DNA of 64,000 bases. It comes from Lachnospiraceae bacterium UBA3638. GTDB lineage: Bacteria > Bacillota > Clostridia > Lachnospirales > Lachnospiraceae. The notes under the pieces were generated by a model. That model saw only the letters and a program-made list of their open reading frames with translations, was not told where the DNA came from and made no database searches. Made by a program: the position numbers and the translations under genes. The stretch lies in assembly GCA_002373595.1 (NCBI GenBank), contig DFKT01000055.1, positions 17,556 to 81,555 on the forward strand. The letters are read 5' to 3'. Below, piece after piece: positions 7,030-15,370 of the stretch (its first letter is position 1; each line of letters begins with the position of its first letter).

Positions 7030-9921
7030 TTACAACTCGTTGGTTACACCCGCTTCGGGGTCGGATGCTCTTCCGTTAATGAGATCCTCCTCACTCTCGG
7101 CTTCAAAGTAGTAATTGATGATATCCTTGGATATCTGAGCGGCATAGTCCGAAGAATATCCGAAAGGTACTCTTGTTGCCATGGCGATCTCCGGATCTTC
7201 GCTCGGTGCGTAACATACGAAAAGAGCATGGCTGGGTCTCGTAGATATCTGCTGCGCCGTTCCGGTCTTGCCCGATACCTCTATCGTGCAATCATCATAA
7301 TATGTCTTGGTAAGGACCACATCCCTCATACCGCCTCTTATGACTCTCCAGTATTCATCAGAGAGCTCGATCGTATTTCTGACTACAGGCTTAAATTCTT
7401 TGATCGTATAGCCCGCAGGATCAGTCACATGATCAACAAGTGTCAGCTGATAGCAGGTTCCCTTGTTGGCGATCGCTGTTACATAACGGGCAAGCTGAGT
7501 CGTGGTATAGCTGTGAGTACCCTGTCCGATGGCACTTCGTACGGCGTCGGTATCGGATACATCGGGTGCATACTCTGAGATCTCTACACCTGACTTATCA
7601 GAAAGTCCGTAAATATCTGCATATTTATACAGAGTGTTGAGTCCCTGCGTATCGTTATATGTACCGCCTACTGTTGCCAGTCTGTATCCGACTTCGTAGA
7701 AGAAATAGTTACATGAATCCCTTATCGCGCTTCTTACTATCTCCTGTCCGTGTCCGTGACTCCAGCATCTGGGTGAAGGCGTTACAGATTCGAAAAGTCC
7801 TACACAATTGATCCTGGTATTGGTATTGATGACGCCTTCCAAGAGTCCTGCCGTAGCACTTACAGGCTTAAATGTGGATCCCGGAGCCGCCTTATACTGT
7901 GTCGCAAAGTTAAGAAGGGGTGATGACTTGTCGTTGGTAAGTTTCTCATAATAGCTCGTATCAACGGAATTGGCCATCTTGTTATTGTCATACCCGGGAT
8001 AAGTAACCATTGCAAGTACCTTGCCCGAACCTACATCCGTGATGACAACGGATGCATTGCAAGGATCCAGAGCAAGCTGAGCCGGTGTAATATCGAGGTT
8101 CTGGATCCTGTTCATCATAAACTGATATGCTGAAAGTCTGCCGTTCTTGAGATTATCAATCTCACTTTGTGATACCTGTATCACATTCTGCTCCCAGAGA
8201 AGAAGGCATACATCACTGCCGTTTATGGTGCCTCCGAGGAGCATGTATTTATATATCTTCTTCTGGAAATCACTGCTCTGATCTATCTCACGGATCGCCT
8301 CCTCGACCACTTTGGAAAAGAGCTCCGAAGAATCCGAATATTTGGAATCAAGAGAAAGCTTGGATACATCAACCCAGTTCTGGGATATACAGTATTCAAG
8401 ATAAGCGCCGAGGCTGATATTCTCATTGGTCGTCCAGTTAACGACCATCTCGTCGGTCGGATCCATCTTGGTCTGATCGAGCACACCGTTAGATATGAGC
8501 ATCTGGACTATCGTACTCTCATATGCCTTGTACTCATTATTCAGCCTGCTGTATATAGTCCTCTTCTCGAAAAGCTCATTTCTGATCTTCTCATATACAT
8601 CATTGTGATATTGGATATATGTGCTGTAGACCTTCGCTTCTGTCTCCATCGCATCGTCCGTAGCCATATGTCCCATATCGAGAAGGTTATTGTTAAATGC
8701 GGCAAAATATACATCATAGATCGGTATCCTGATATCCGAGCTGGTTGAATTGGCCGAAGGGATGTATTCCTTCGCGTTAATAATCTTGCTTGCGACAAGT
8801 CCCGCAAGTTTCTGTTCAACTATATTGTAGACCGCTTTGGTAAGATCCATATCTATCGTCAGATATACATCATTTCCGGCCTTGGGGTCGTTCTTTTCAA
8901 GAATGGATATAACCTTACCGGTAGAGTCGACCATGACTCGCTCATATCCTTTATTTCCCTGGAGCGTATTCTCAAGTGCAGCCTCTATACCGCTCTTTCC
9001 TACGACATCATTGATGGAATATTTCTCTGAAACTCCGCTCTGCTCATAGGCCTGCTGATTGAGGTCTGCGAGCTCATCGGACGATATTCTTCCGGTATAT
9101 CCGAGGAGCTGTGCGAAGTAGAAAGAATCCACATACTTTCTGACATATCCTTCCTCTATCGTTACGCCCGGCAGAATGTCTGCATTCTCAAGGATGGTAG
9201 CTACGGTCTTATCTGATACATCCGTCGCTATAGTAGTTCCGATATACTTTCTGTATGCAGTACGGCTCATGGAGTATCTGATGTTCATTACTCCCAGCCA
9301 TTCCTTCTTGGTCAGTCCAAGTCCCGGTTCAAATGAGTTTTTGTCATTGGGATCGGCGTAATCTCCGATACGATAATAATATCCGTTTCCGGAAGGTCTG
9401 CTTAAATATCTCATGACCTCCAGAGGAGTGGATGCAGCCTCCTCGGCTGTCAGTTCGGAAGTGCTGGTATGATCGTAGACATCGGCAAGGAAACGCTCCA
9501 GAGCCTTTCCGCTTACGGAATACTCGAATATACCGTCCTTGTTGATATAGATCTTGAAATTGGAATCAAGCCTGTCGCCGTTCTTTTCGATAAGACGAAG
9601 AAGTGTGAGCGCAAGTTCATTGAGTTTCTGATTCTTCTGTTTCCCGGTCTCGAAAGTATCCTCGATCTTTACGGAATAAGCAAGTTCACTGTATGCGAGA
9701 AGTTTCCCGTTACAGTCATATATATTGCCTCTCGATGAAGCGATATCCCTTGTCTTTTCCTGTTCGAGTACAAAATTGTCCAGATAAGTCTGACCGTTTA
9801 CTATCTGCAGCGAAAAACATCTGTACAAAAGCACGCCCCCTAAAAGGAGCATGACAATGTACATAACGGTCAGCCTACTCGATATGATACTCTGAAGGCG
9901 TTCCTTGATTATGTCCGGCAA
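7030..9921 (-). CDS. mrdA: Penicillin-binding protein 2, transpeptidase with long insertion
   Basis: Class B PBP that cross-links peptidoglycan during elongation as the partner of RodA. One N-terminal transmembrane helix (about 18-36) is followed by the dimerisation domain and a transpeptidase domain. The latter has STFK with its serine at residue 682, SCN (RDSCNYFFYEVG) and KTGTAQQ. At 963 residues it is far longer than usual. The extra roughly 230 residues (about 370-620) separate the first strand of the transpeptidase domain (DVYLTIDMDL) from NASVVITDVGSGKVLAMV. The start is TTG (9919-9921) with AGGAGAGG 4 bases upstream. It overlaps the mreD end by 47 bases. Confidence 0.92.
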   Translation of the reverse strand: MPDIIKERLQSIISSRLTVMYIVMLLLGGVLLYRCFSLQIVNGQTYLDNFVLEQEKTRDIASSRGNIYDCNGKLLAYSELAYSVKIEDTFETGKQKNQKLNELALTLLRLIEKNGDRLDSNFKIYINKDGIFEYSVSGKALERFLADVYDHTSTSELTAEEAASTPLEVMRYLSRPSGNGYYYRIGDYADPNDKNSFEPGLGLTKKEWLGVMNIRYSMSRTAYRKYIGTTIATDVSDKTVATILENADILPGVTIEEGYVRKYVDSFYFAQLLGYTGRISSDELADLNQQAYEQSGVSEKYSINDVVGKSGIEAALENTLQGNKGYERVMVDSTGKVISILEKNDPKAGNDVYLTIDMDLTKAVYNIVEQKLAGLVASKIINAKEYIPSANSTSSDIRIPIYDVYFAAFNNNLLDMGHMATDDAMETEAKVYSTYIQYHNDVYEKIRNELFEKRTIYSRLNNEYKAYESTIVQMLISNGVLDQTKMDPTDEMVVNWTTNENISLGAYLEYCISQNWVDVSKLSLDSKYSDSSELFSKVVEEAIREIDQSSDFQKKIYKYMLLGGTINGSDVCLLLWEQNVIQVSQSEIDNLKNGRLSAYQFMMNRIQNLDITPAQLALDPCNASVVITDVGSGKVLAMVTYPGYDNNKMANSVDTSYYEKLTNDKSSPLLNFATQYKAAPGSTFKPVSATAGLLEGVINTNTRINCVGLFESVTPSPRCWSHGHGQEIVRSAIRDSCNYFFYEVGYRLATVGGTYNDTQGLNTLYKYADIYGLSDKSGVEISEYAPDVSDTDAVRSAIGQGTHSYTTTQLARYVTAIANKGTCYQLTLVDHVTDPAGYTIKEFKPVVRNTIELSDEYWRVIRGGMRDVVLTKTYYDDCTIEVSGKTGTAQQISTRPSHALFVCYAPSEDPEIAMATRVPFGYSSDYAAQISKDIINYYFEAESEEDLINGRASDPEAGVTNEL

Positions 9922-10432
9922 TTGTCCTCTCCTTTCGGAGTCTTATCATTTCAAATCGATTATATGCATGCAGGAGCACAGGGTATACGATGATGGAAAT
10001 AAGCAGCGTATACAGCGCTTCCGGCACTATTATCTTCAAAAGATAGAATGAGAAATTAAGCTTTCCTCTCACGAGGAATCTGAAGATATAGAAAAGAAGC
10101 CCATAAGACAGGTCACTGGTGAATATGAGGATCATGGGAAGTCTGATGTCTTCGGGATAGAAAAGGCCGAAAAACTGACCGTTAACATACCCTACGAGAG
10201 TCATTATAAGAGCCGAGAAACCAAGCATTCCTCCGAAAAAGATATCAAACAAAAGTCCTGCGAGAAAACCTGTATACATCCCCGTCTTCTCTCCGTACAT
10301 AAAACCGAAAACGCTTACCGGGATGATAAGTATATCAGGTGTAACTCCGGCAATGGAAAGGTGCGAGAAAAGGGTACTCTCGATCACGAAAAATATGGGA
10401 ATTGTTATAAAACAAAAGAATTTCTGAAGCAT
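9875..10432 (-). CDS. mreD: Rod shape-determining protein MreD
   Basis: Integral membrane component of the elongasome linking MreC and the synthases. The 185-residue protein has five or six hydrophobic helices and typical features such as PDILIIPVSVFGFMYGEKTG and an FGGMLGFSAL loop. MreD sequences diverge strongly, so the call rests on size, hydrophobicity, a weak family pattern and the invariant order mreB-mreC-mreD-PBP2-rodA. The last 15 codons overlap the PBP2 gene, which starts at a TTG inside them. Confidence 0.88.
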   Translation of the reverse strand: MLQKFFCFITIPIFFVIESTLFSHLSIAGVTPDILIIPVSVFGFMYGEKTGMYTGFLAGLLFDIFFGGMLGFSALIMTLVGYVNGQFFGLFYPEDIRLPMILIFTSDLSYGLLFYIFRFLVRGKLNFSFYLLKIIVPEALYTLLISIIVYPVLLHAYNRFEMIRLRKERTIAGHNQGTPSEYHIE

Positions 10433-10441
10433 ATTTATGCC

Positions 10442-11314
10442 CTATTCGGATGCTGCGTTTTTCATATCAGTGATGACAAGCACAGTTCCCAAATGCTCAA
10501 AATCAACTACGGGAAGTATCTTCCCGGAGTATGTCAGGTTATTGCTGTCCTTATCCGCGGACTGAACATAGCCTATGAGAAGTCCGGGCAGATACTTATC
10601 GCTTATCTGACTGGTTACAACCTTCTCGCCCAGAATATTTACATTGTCAGATATGCTCAGCTGTGAAAACGACAGCGTGCCGTCATTTCTCATTTCTTCC
10701 AGATTTCCTGCAACTATGAGCGTATCTTCCGTGGAAAGTACCTGTCCGCTCACATAAGCACCGTCCGAAATAACAGCGGTAACTCTGGACCAGTGATCTC
10801 CGACCGAAGATATCCTTCCTACCAGACCGCCTCCGGCGATCACATTCATATCGACCTGCAGTCCGTCTTTACTTCCCTTGTCTATGGTAAATCCGTAGAA
10901 CCAGTTACTGTTATCGGATGCTATTATCCTCGCTCCTACTTTTGAATATGAATCATACTCATCGCCGAGTTCAAAAAGATCACGAAGTTCCGCAAGTTCA
11001 TATCTCTCCTTAGAGAGTATGGTATTCTCTTCGGTAAGTTCGTCTACCCTGGCTTTTAATTCTTCGTTTTCTTTAGCAAGGGCCTCCATCGAGCGGAACT
11101 CATCCTTGCGGGTATTCATCCAGATTCCAAGTTTACTAAGTCCCTTCTCGAAAGGAACTATCATATTGCCAACAGTATTGTTGAAGGGTGCGTCGAAAGA
11201 GTTGGTTCCGTAAGTGATAACCATCAGAAAAACACATATCCCCGCGAGTATCATAAGGACAACTCTCCCGGGGATCTTGCGTCTTATCGATTTTTCCCGT
11301 AAAACGGGACTCAT
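10442..11314 (-). CDS. mreC: Rod shape-determining protein MreC
   Basis: Bitopic protein that forms extracytoplasmic filaments and activates PBP2-RodA. The 290 residues comprise a basic cytoplasmic start, one transmembrane helix (about 18-36), a coiled coil (about 65-110, rich in E, K and L) and a C-terminal double beta-barrel region with the family runs ARIIASDNSNW, IDKGSKDGLQ and GGLVGRISSVG. It overlaps mreB by four bases (ATGA type), which implies translational coupling. Confidence 0.93.
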   Translation of the reverse strand: MSPVLREKSIRRKIPGRVVLMILAGICVFLMVITYGTNSFDAPFNNTVGNMIVPFEKGLSKLGIWMNTRKDEFRSMEALAKENEELKARVDELTEENTILSKERYELAELRDLFELGDEYDSYSKVGARIIASDNSNWFYGFTIDKGSKDGLQVDMNVIAGGGLVGRISSVGDHWSRVTAVISDGAYVSGQVLSTEDTLIVAGNLEEMRNDGTLSFSQLSISDNVNILGEKVVTSQISDKYLPGLLIGYVQSADKDSNNLTYSGKILPVVDFEHLGTVLVITDMKNAASE

Positions 11315-12321
11315 TTACTCATTCCTTCCGCAGAAAAAGCAAGCTCTGAATACTCATGATCTACCAGTATCCTGCCAAGTCCTTCCGCAGTCGAGCTTAT
11401 CGGATCTTCGCTGACATTAACCTTCAGTCCCGTACCGTCAGCTATTCTCTCAACGACATGAGCCACCTGACTTGCGCCTCCGGTGAGATAAATGCCGTTT
11501 CTGTAGATATCAGCCGAGAGTTCGGGCGGGGTCTTCTCGAGAATCATCTTGATATTATCAATGATCTCCTTGAAATCCTCCTCAAGAGCGGATACCAAAA
11601 GTTTGGAAGGTATGATCCTCTCGACGGGAAGTCCGGTAACGATATCTCTGCCGTATACGGTAGCTCCTCTTCCGGATTCCTCAAGATCACGTAATGAAAT
11701 CTTGACCTGTTCAGCAGTCTTGCCGCCTATTGCAAGTCCGTATTCACTCCTGATGATTGCCCTGATCGCTTCATCAAACTTCTGTCCGCCTGCTTTGATC
11801 AGCTTACTTAATACGATGCCGCCAAGTGAAAGAATGGATATCTCAGTAGTATCGAATCCAACGTTAACGACCATAACTCCGACAGCGGTGCGGACATCAA
11901 TGCCGAGGCCTATACCGTCAGCGACAGCTTTATCGGCAACGCAGATCCTTTTTGCCTTAACTCCGGCTTCTTTGACCAGATCGTAGAACGCTCTCTTCTC
12001 TACATCTGTTATATCCCAGGGAACGGCGATGATATAATCCGCAGCCTTGATAGTACCTCCCTGAAGATCGGAAAGCATGTAATGAAGCATGGACTCCATA
12101 TTTCCGAGATCGGATATAACACCGAATTTAAGCGGATAAGAGATCGTGATATTGGAAGGCGCCTTCTCATACATTTCAAATGCAGAGTCTCCGTATGCAA
12201 ACATTCCGCCTTTGTCCTTGATAGCTATCATATTCTTCTGAACGAGAACTTCCCCCGTCTGAGCCGAATAGATCTTGATATTGTTGGTACCGAGATCGAT
12301 ACCGAATGCATTGATCGCCAC
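11311..12321 (-). CDS. mreB: Actin-like rod shape protein MreB
   Basis: Cytoskeletal ATPase that positions the elongation machinery under the membrane. The 336-residue protein starts with the phosphate-1 motif FGIDLGTNNIKIY and has the connect and adenosine motifs (VGFDTTEISILSLGG; IYLTGGASQ). The length is usual for MreB. The start is GTG (12319-12321) with AAGGAG upstream. LGTNNIKIY in place of the common LGTANTLVY shows a diverged MreB, as often seen in Clostridia. It could be called an MreB paralogue, but linkage to mreC and mreD supports the main MreB. Confidence 0.93.
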   Translation of the reverse strand: MAINAFGIDLGTNNIKIYSAQTGEVLVQKNMIAIKDKGGMFAYGDSAFEMYEKAPSNITISYPLKFGVISDLGNMESMLHYMLSDLQGGTIKAADYIIAVPWDITDVEKRAFYDLVKEAGVKAKRICVADKAVADGIGLGIDVRTAVGVMVVNVGFDTTEISILSLGGIVLSKLIKAGGQKFDEAIRAIIRSEYGLAIGGKTAEQVKISLRDLEESGRGATVYGRDIVTGLPVERIIPSKLLVSALEEDFKEIIDNIKMILEKTPPELSADIYRNGIYLTGGASQVAHVVERIADGTGLKVNVSEDPISSTAEGLGRILVDHEYSELAFSAEGMSK

Positions 12322-12343
12322 GAATTATTCTCCTTATGAATGT

Positions 12344-13024
12344 TTATGTAAGTCTGTCATATTCCAGGTAACTGTAATAATTGCCGTCACCAATGATTAT
12401 ATGGTCTATAAGAGGTATGCCGATTTCAATTCCGAGCTTTAGGATCCTCTCAGTCACTTCATCATCCTGCCTGCTTGGCTTTACCGATCCGCTCGGATGA
12501 TTGTGTATGAGGATGATCCTTACCGCTCTCCTCTTAAGAGCTTCTATAAAGATCTCTCTGGGCGATACAAAAGAAGTATTCACCCTGCCTTCGGAGATCA
12601 CGGATTCCGAGATCATCATATTCTTGGAATCAAGGCAAACGAGCACAAGCCTTTCCCTTTGCAGGTGCCGAAGTTCCTCCATGAAAAAATCTGCGACTTT
12701 TTCGGGGCTCCTTGCATCAAAACCAACCTCAGCCCTGGCTCTGGACATTCTGGCTGACAGTTCCGCGACCGCTTTGAGCTTTACGGCTTTTACAGGACCG
12801 ATGCCGTCTATAGCCTGCAGTTCCTCAATCGAGACATCAACAAGTCCGAGAAGCCCTTTCCTTGGATATCTTCCGAGTTCAAGCACTGCGGAAGCTACCG
12901 ATTCGGCATCTTCTCCGACACATCCCGTCCTCAGGATAATGGCCAAAAGCTCACTCTCCGTGAGGTTTTCTCCACCGAACCTCAGGAATTTCTCATAAGG
13001 TCCTTCGGATTTTTTATTTTTCAT
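12344..13024 (-). CDS. radC: RadC/JAB-domain protein (UPF0758)
   Basis: JAMM-fold putative metalloprotease/nuclease-like family; the old DNA-repair role is not well established. The 226-residue product has an N-terminal region with a helix-hairpin-helix (LQAIDGIGPVKAVKLKA). A C-terminal JAB domain follows, with the metal motif HNHPSG and the later aspartate (SRQDDEV). The ATG at 13024 is chosen over a GTG two codons upstream because GAAGGAG lies 5 bases before it. The site sits in a hairpin (13031-13055) that could mask it. It directly precedes mreB, a conserved neighbourhood in Firmicutes. Confidence 0.92.
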   Translation of the reverse strand: MKNKKSEGPYEKFLRFGGENLTESELLAIILRTGCVGEDAESVASAVLELGRYPRKGLLGLVDVSIEELQAIDGIGPVKAVKLKAVAELSARMSRARAEVGFDARSPEKVADFFMEELRHLQRERLVLVCLDSKNMMISESVISEGRVNTSFVSPREIFIEALKRRAVRIILIHNHPSGSVKPSRQDDEVTERILKLGIEIGIPLIDHIIIGDGNYYSYLEYDRLT

Positions 13025-13030
13025 ATACAC

Positions 13031-13055
13031 TCCTTCGCCTTCTCCCTGCGAAGGA
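13031..13055 (-). promoter_or_regulatory. Hairpin covering the radC ribosome-binding site
   Basis: A perfect 8-base inverted repeat (TCCTTCGC / GCGAAGGA, 9-base loop) ends at 13031, and its inner-strand GAAGGA is the Shine-Dalgarno core of radC. A second hairpin, AGTCC-TTCG-GGACT on the minus strand (13062-13075), lies just upstream. Neither is followed by a U-run, so they are not ordinary intrinsic terminators. They may lower translation of radC and the mre genes, or mark an mRNA processing point. Confidence 0.5.
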
Positions 13056-13096
13056 TGCTTAAGTCCCGAAGGACTATCGCATACATAACTATTTTA

Positions 13097-14380
13097 TCAG
13101 ACAATACCCGCATCCACAAGACTTTGGTAGGATTTGAGGATACCGAGCTTGCCGTGAGGCCAGGACAGTCCGCCTTGGAAATATACGCTGTACGGAGGCT
13201 TTATGGGTCCGTCTGCCGACAGCTCTATGGATGAACCGGAAACAAATGCTCCTGCAGCCATGATCACGGGTGCATCATAACCGGGCATATCCCAGGGTTC
13301 GGGAGTTACAAATGAGTCAACGGGAGCAGCGGACTGTATTCCTCTGCAGAAAGCTTCGACTGCATCGGCTCTTCCGAATGTAACTGCCTGAATGATATCA
13401 TGTCTTGATCCCTTGCCGTCGGGAAGTACGGAAAATCCGGATCTTTCATAGAGATTGGCAGCAAATATCGCACTCTTTAACGCAGATGCAGTAACTATGG
13501 GAGCCATAAAAAATCCCTGATAGAATGAAGGAAGTATACCAAGGCTGGCTCCAACCTCCTTGCCGAGTCCCGGAGATGTGAGCCTGTGTGCGGCATTCTC
13601 GATCATCTCTTTCCTGCCGGCAAGATACCCTCCGATAGGTGCCAGTCCTCCTCCGGGGTTCTTGATAAGCGATCCGACGATGAGATCCGCTCCAACATCG
13701 GTGGGCTCGATCCTTTCGACAAATTCTCCGTAGCAGTTATCTATCATGCAAAGGAGGTCAGGCTTGATACTCTTTATGAAAGATATGAGCTCTCCGATCC
13801 TTTCTACGGAAAGAGTGGGTCTGGTCTGATACCCCTTGGAACGTTGTATAGTGACGAGCTTAGTCCTGTCATTTATGCTCTTTCTGATGCCCTCATAGTC
13901 AAACTCCCCGCCATCCTTAAGATCGACCTGCGAATAAGTGATGCCATACTCCGCAAGACTTCCCATGGAAGGTCTGATGCCGATGACTTCCTCGAGAGTA
14001 TCATACGGCTTTCCGACAGGGGATAAAAGCTCATCACCCGGCCTTAAGTTAGACATGAGTGCAAGAGCAAGCGCATGTGTTCCACAGGTGATCTGAGGTC
14101 TTACCAGTGCATCCTCGGTATGGAACACTCCGGAATATACCTCCTCAAGCGTATCCCTTCCGATATCGTTATATCCGTATCCTGTAGTCCCGAGCAGGCA
14201 TGCTTCGCTTACTTTGGACTCCTGCATTGCGGATATGACTTTGAGCTGATTGTACTCTGCCGTTTCATCTATAGCTTTAAATCTGTCTTCAAGTTCTTTG
14301 CAGATCTGCTCCCCGAGACTGTAAACCTTCTCGCTGATCCCAAGTTTCAGATACATTTCTTTTGATTCGTTCTGCGACAT
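13097..14380 (-). CDS. PLP-dependent lyase-family protein (methionine gamma-lyase-like, 'aluminium resistance' family)
   Basis: Member of the Cys/Met-metabolism-like PLP family PF06838 (YnbB of B. subtilis), fold type I aminotransferase. The 427-residue product has the TTGYGYNDIGRDTLE block, PQITCGTHALALAL, an aspartate pair in CMIDNCYGEF, and the presumed PLP lysine in GSLIKNPGGG. The substrate is not established for this family, and the old aluminium-resistance name is not informative. The frame opens at a TTG with no ribosome site; the ATG at 14380 has AAAGGA at suitable spacing. It sits next to miaA in an order also seen in other Firmicutes. Confidence 0.88.
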   Translation of the reverse strand: MSQNESKEMYLKLGISEKVYSLGEQICKELEDRFKAIDETAEYNQLKVISAMQESKVSEACLLGTTGYGYNDIGRDTLEEVYSGVFHTEDALVRPQITCGTHALALALMSNLRPGDELLSPVGKPYDTLEEVIGIRPSMGSLAEYGITYSQVDLKDGGEFDYEGIRKSINDRTKLVTIQRSKGYQTRPTLSVERIGELISFIKSIKPDLLCMIDNCYGEFVERIEPTDVGADLIVGSLIKNPGGGLAPIGGYLAGRKEMIENAAHRLTSPGLGKEVGASLGILPSFYQGFFMAPIVTASALKSAIFAANLYERSGFSVLPDGKGSRHDIIQAVTFGRADAVEAFCRGIQSAAPVDSFVTPEPWDMPGYDAPVIMAAGAFVSGSSIELSADGPIKPPYSVYFQGGLSWPHGKLGILKSYQSLVDAGIV

Positions 14381-14413
14381 TTCCTTCATTTCCTTTTGCA
14401 ATCTTGTGTTATC

Positions 14414-15370
14414 TTATTTGATGATCCCTTTATCTTGTAGTGTCTTTAACATAAATGCAAGCATTCTTTCATTTTCGCCGTTAAAGTCACTTCTTTCTAT
14501 CCAGACAGCATCTTTTACAGACCTGAAATAAGTGAGTTGTCTCTTGGCAAAATTCCTGGATCTTTTCTTGATGAGTTCGGTTGCTTCTTCCGGACTTCTC
14601 TCACCATATATCAGATCAGCGATCTCTTTATATCCGAGCCCCTGCATCGAGACTGCGCTCCTGGGTACTCCGCTGTCCAAAAGTCCCTTTACTTCATCCA
14701 AGAGACCGGCATCCATCATCTTATCGACTCTTCGGTTTATGCGGTCATATATGATCTCTCTTTTATCATTGAGAACGAAATAGACATGATCATAGATGTA
14801 ATCCCTGGCTTTTTCCGTTTCATTATGCTCAGAGATCTTTACGCCCGTGCGATGATAATATTCAAGTGCTCTTATAACTCTTTTGATATTCTCTTTGGGA
14901 ATGGATACCGCACTTGCAGGGTCTGCATCTTTAAGTTTTTCAAAGAGAGCTTCGCATCCGTTAACTTCGTAATACTTCCAAAGACTGTCAGCGTATTCTT
15001 TATCCGTGGCATCATCGGTAAATTTCACATCACGCAGGAAAGCCTGTATATAGAATCCGGTACCTCCGGCAACAATGGGAATATGCCCCCTTCCTGTGAT
15101 ATCATCCACGCATTCCCTGGCCTTTTTCTGGAAAAACATCACATTAAACTCATCAGTCGGCTCAAGTATGCTGATCATATGATGAAGGACACCCTTCATC
15201 TCCTGAGCTGTTATCTTGGCTGAACCTATATCAAAACCTTTATATACCTGTACGGAATCAGCCGAGATCACCTCTCCGCCGATCTTTAAGGCCAGATCGA
15301 CTGCAAGATCGGATTTCCCGGAGGCGGTAGGCCCGGCTATGACTATTACCGGAGGCTTGGTTTCGCTCAT
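14414..15370 (-). CDS. miaA: tRNA dimethylallyltransferase
   Basis: Adds an isopentenyl group to A37 of tRNAs that read UNN codons; MiaB, also in this window, then thiomethylates it. The 318-residue protein has the P-loop GPTASGKSDLA near the N-terminus, the SADSVQVYKG block, GGTGFYIQAF, and the C-terminal RNA-binding region RSRNFAKRQLTYFRS. The length is typical. It overlaps mutL by four bases, as in many bacteria where mutL-miaA is a conserved pair. Confidence 0.95.
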   Translation of the reverse strand: MSETKPPVIVIAGPTASGKSDLAVDLALKIGGEVISADSVQVYKGFDIGSAKITAQEMKGVLHHMISILEPTDEFNVMFFQKKARECVDDITGRGHIPIVAGGTGFYIQAFLRDVKFTDDATDKEYADSLWKYYEVNGCEALFEKLKDADPASAVSIPKENIKRVIRALEYYHRTGVKISEHNETEKARDYIYDHVYFVLNDKREIIYDRINRRVDKMMDAGLLDEVKGLLDSGVPRSAVSMQGLGYKEIADLIYGERSPEEATELIKKRSRNFAKRQLTYFRSVKDAVWIERSDFNGENERMLAFMLKTLQDKGIIK

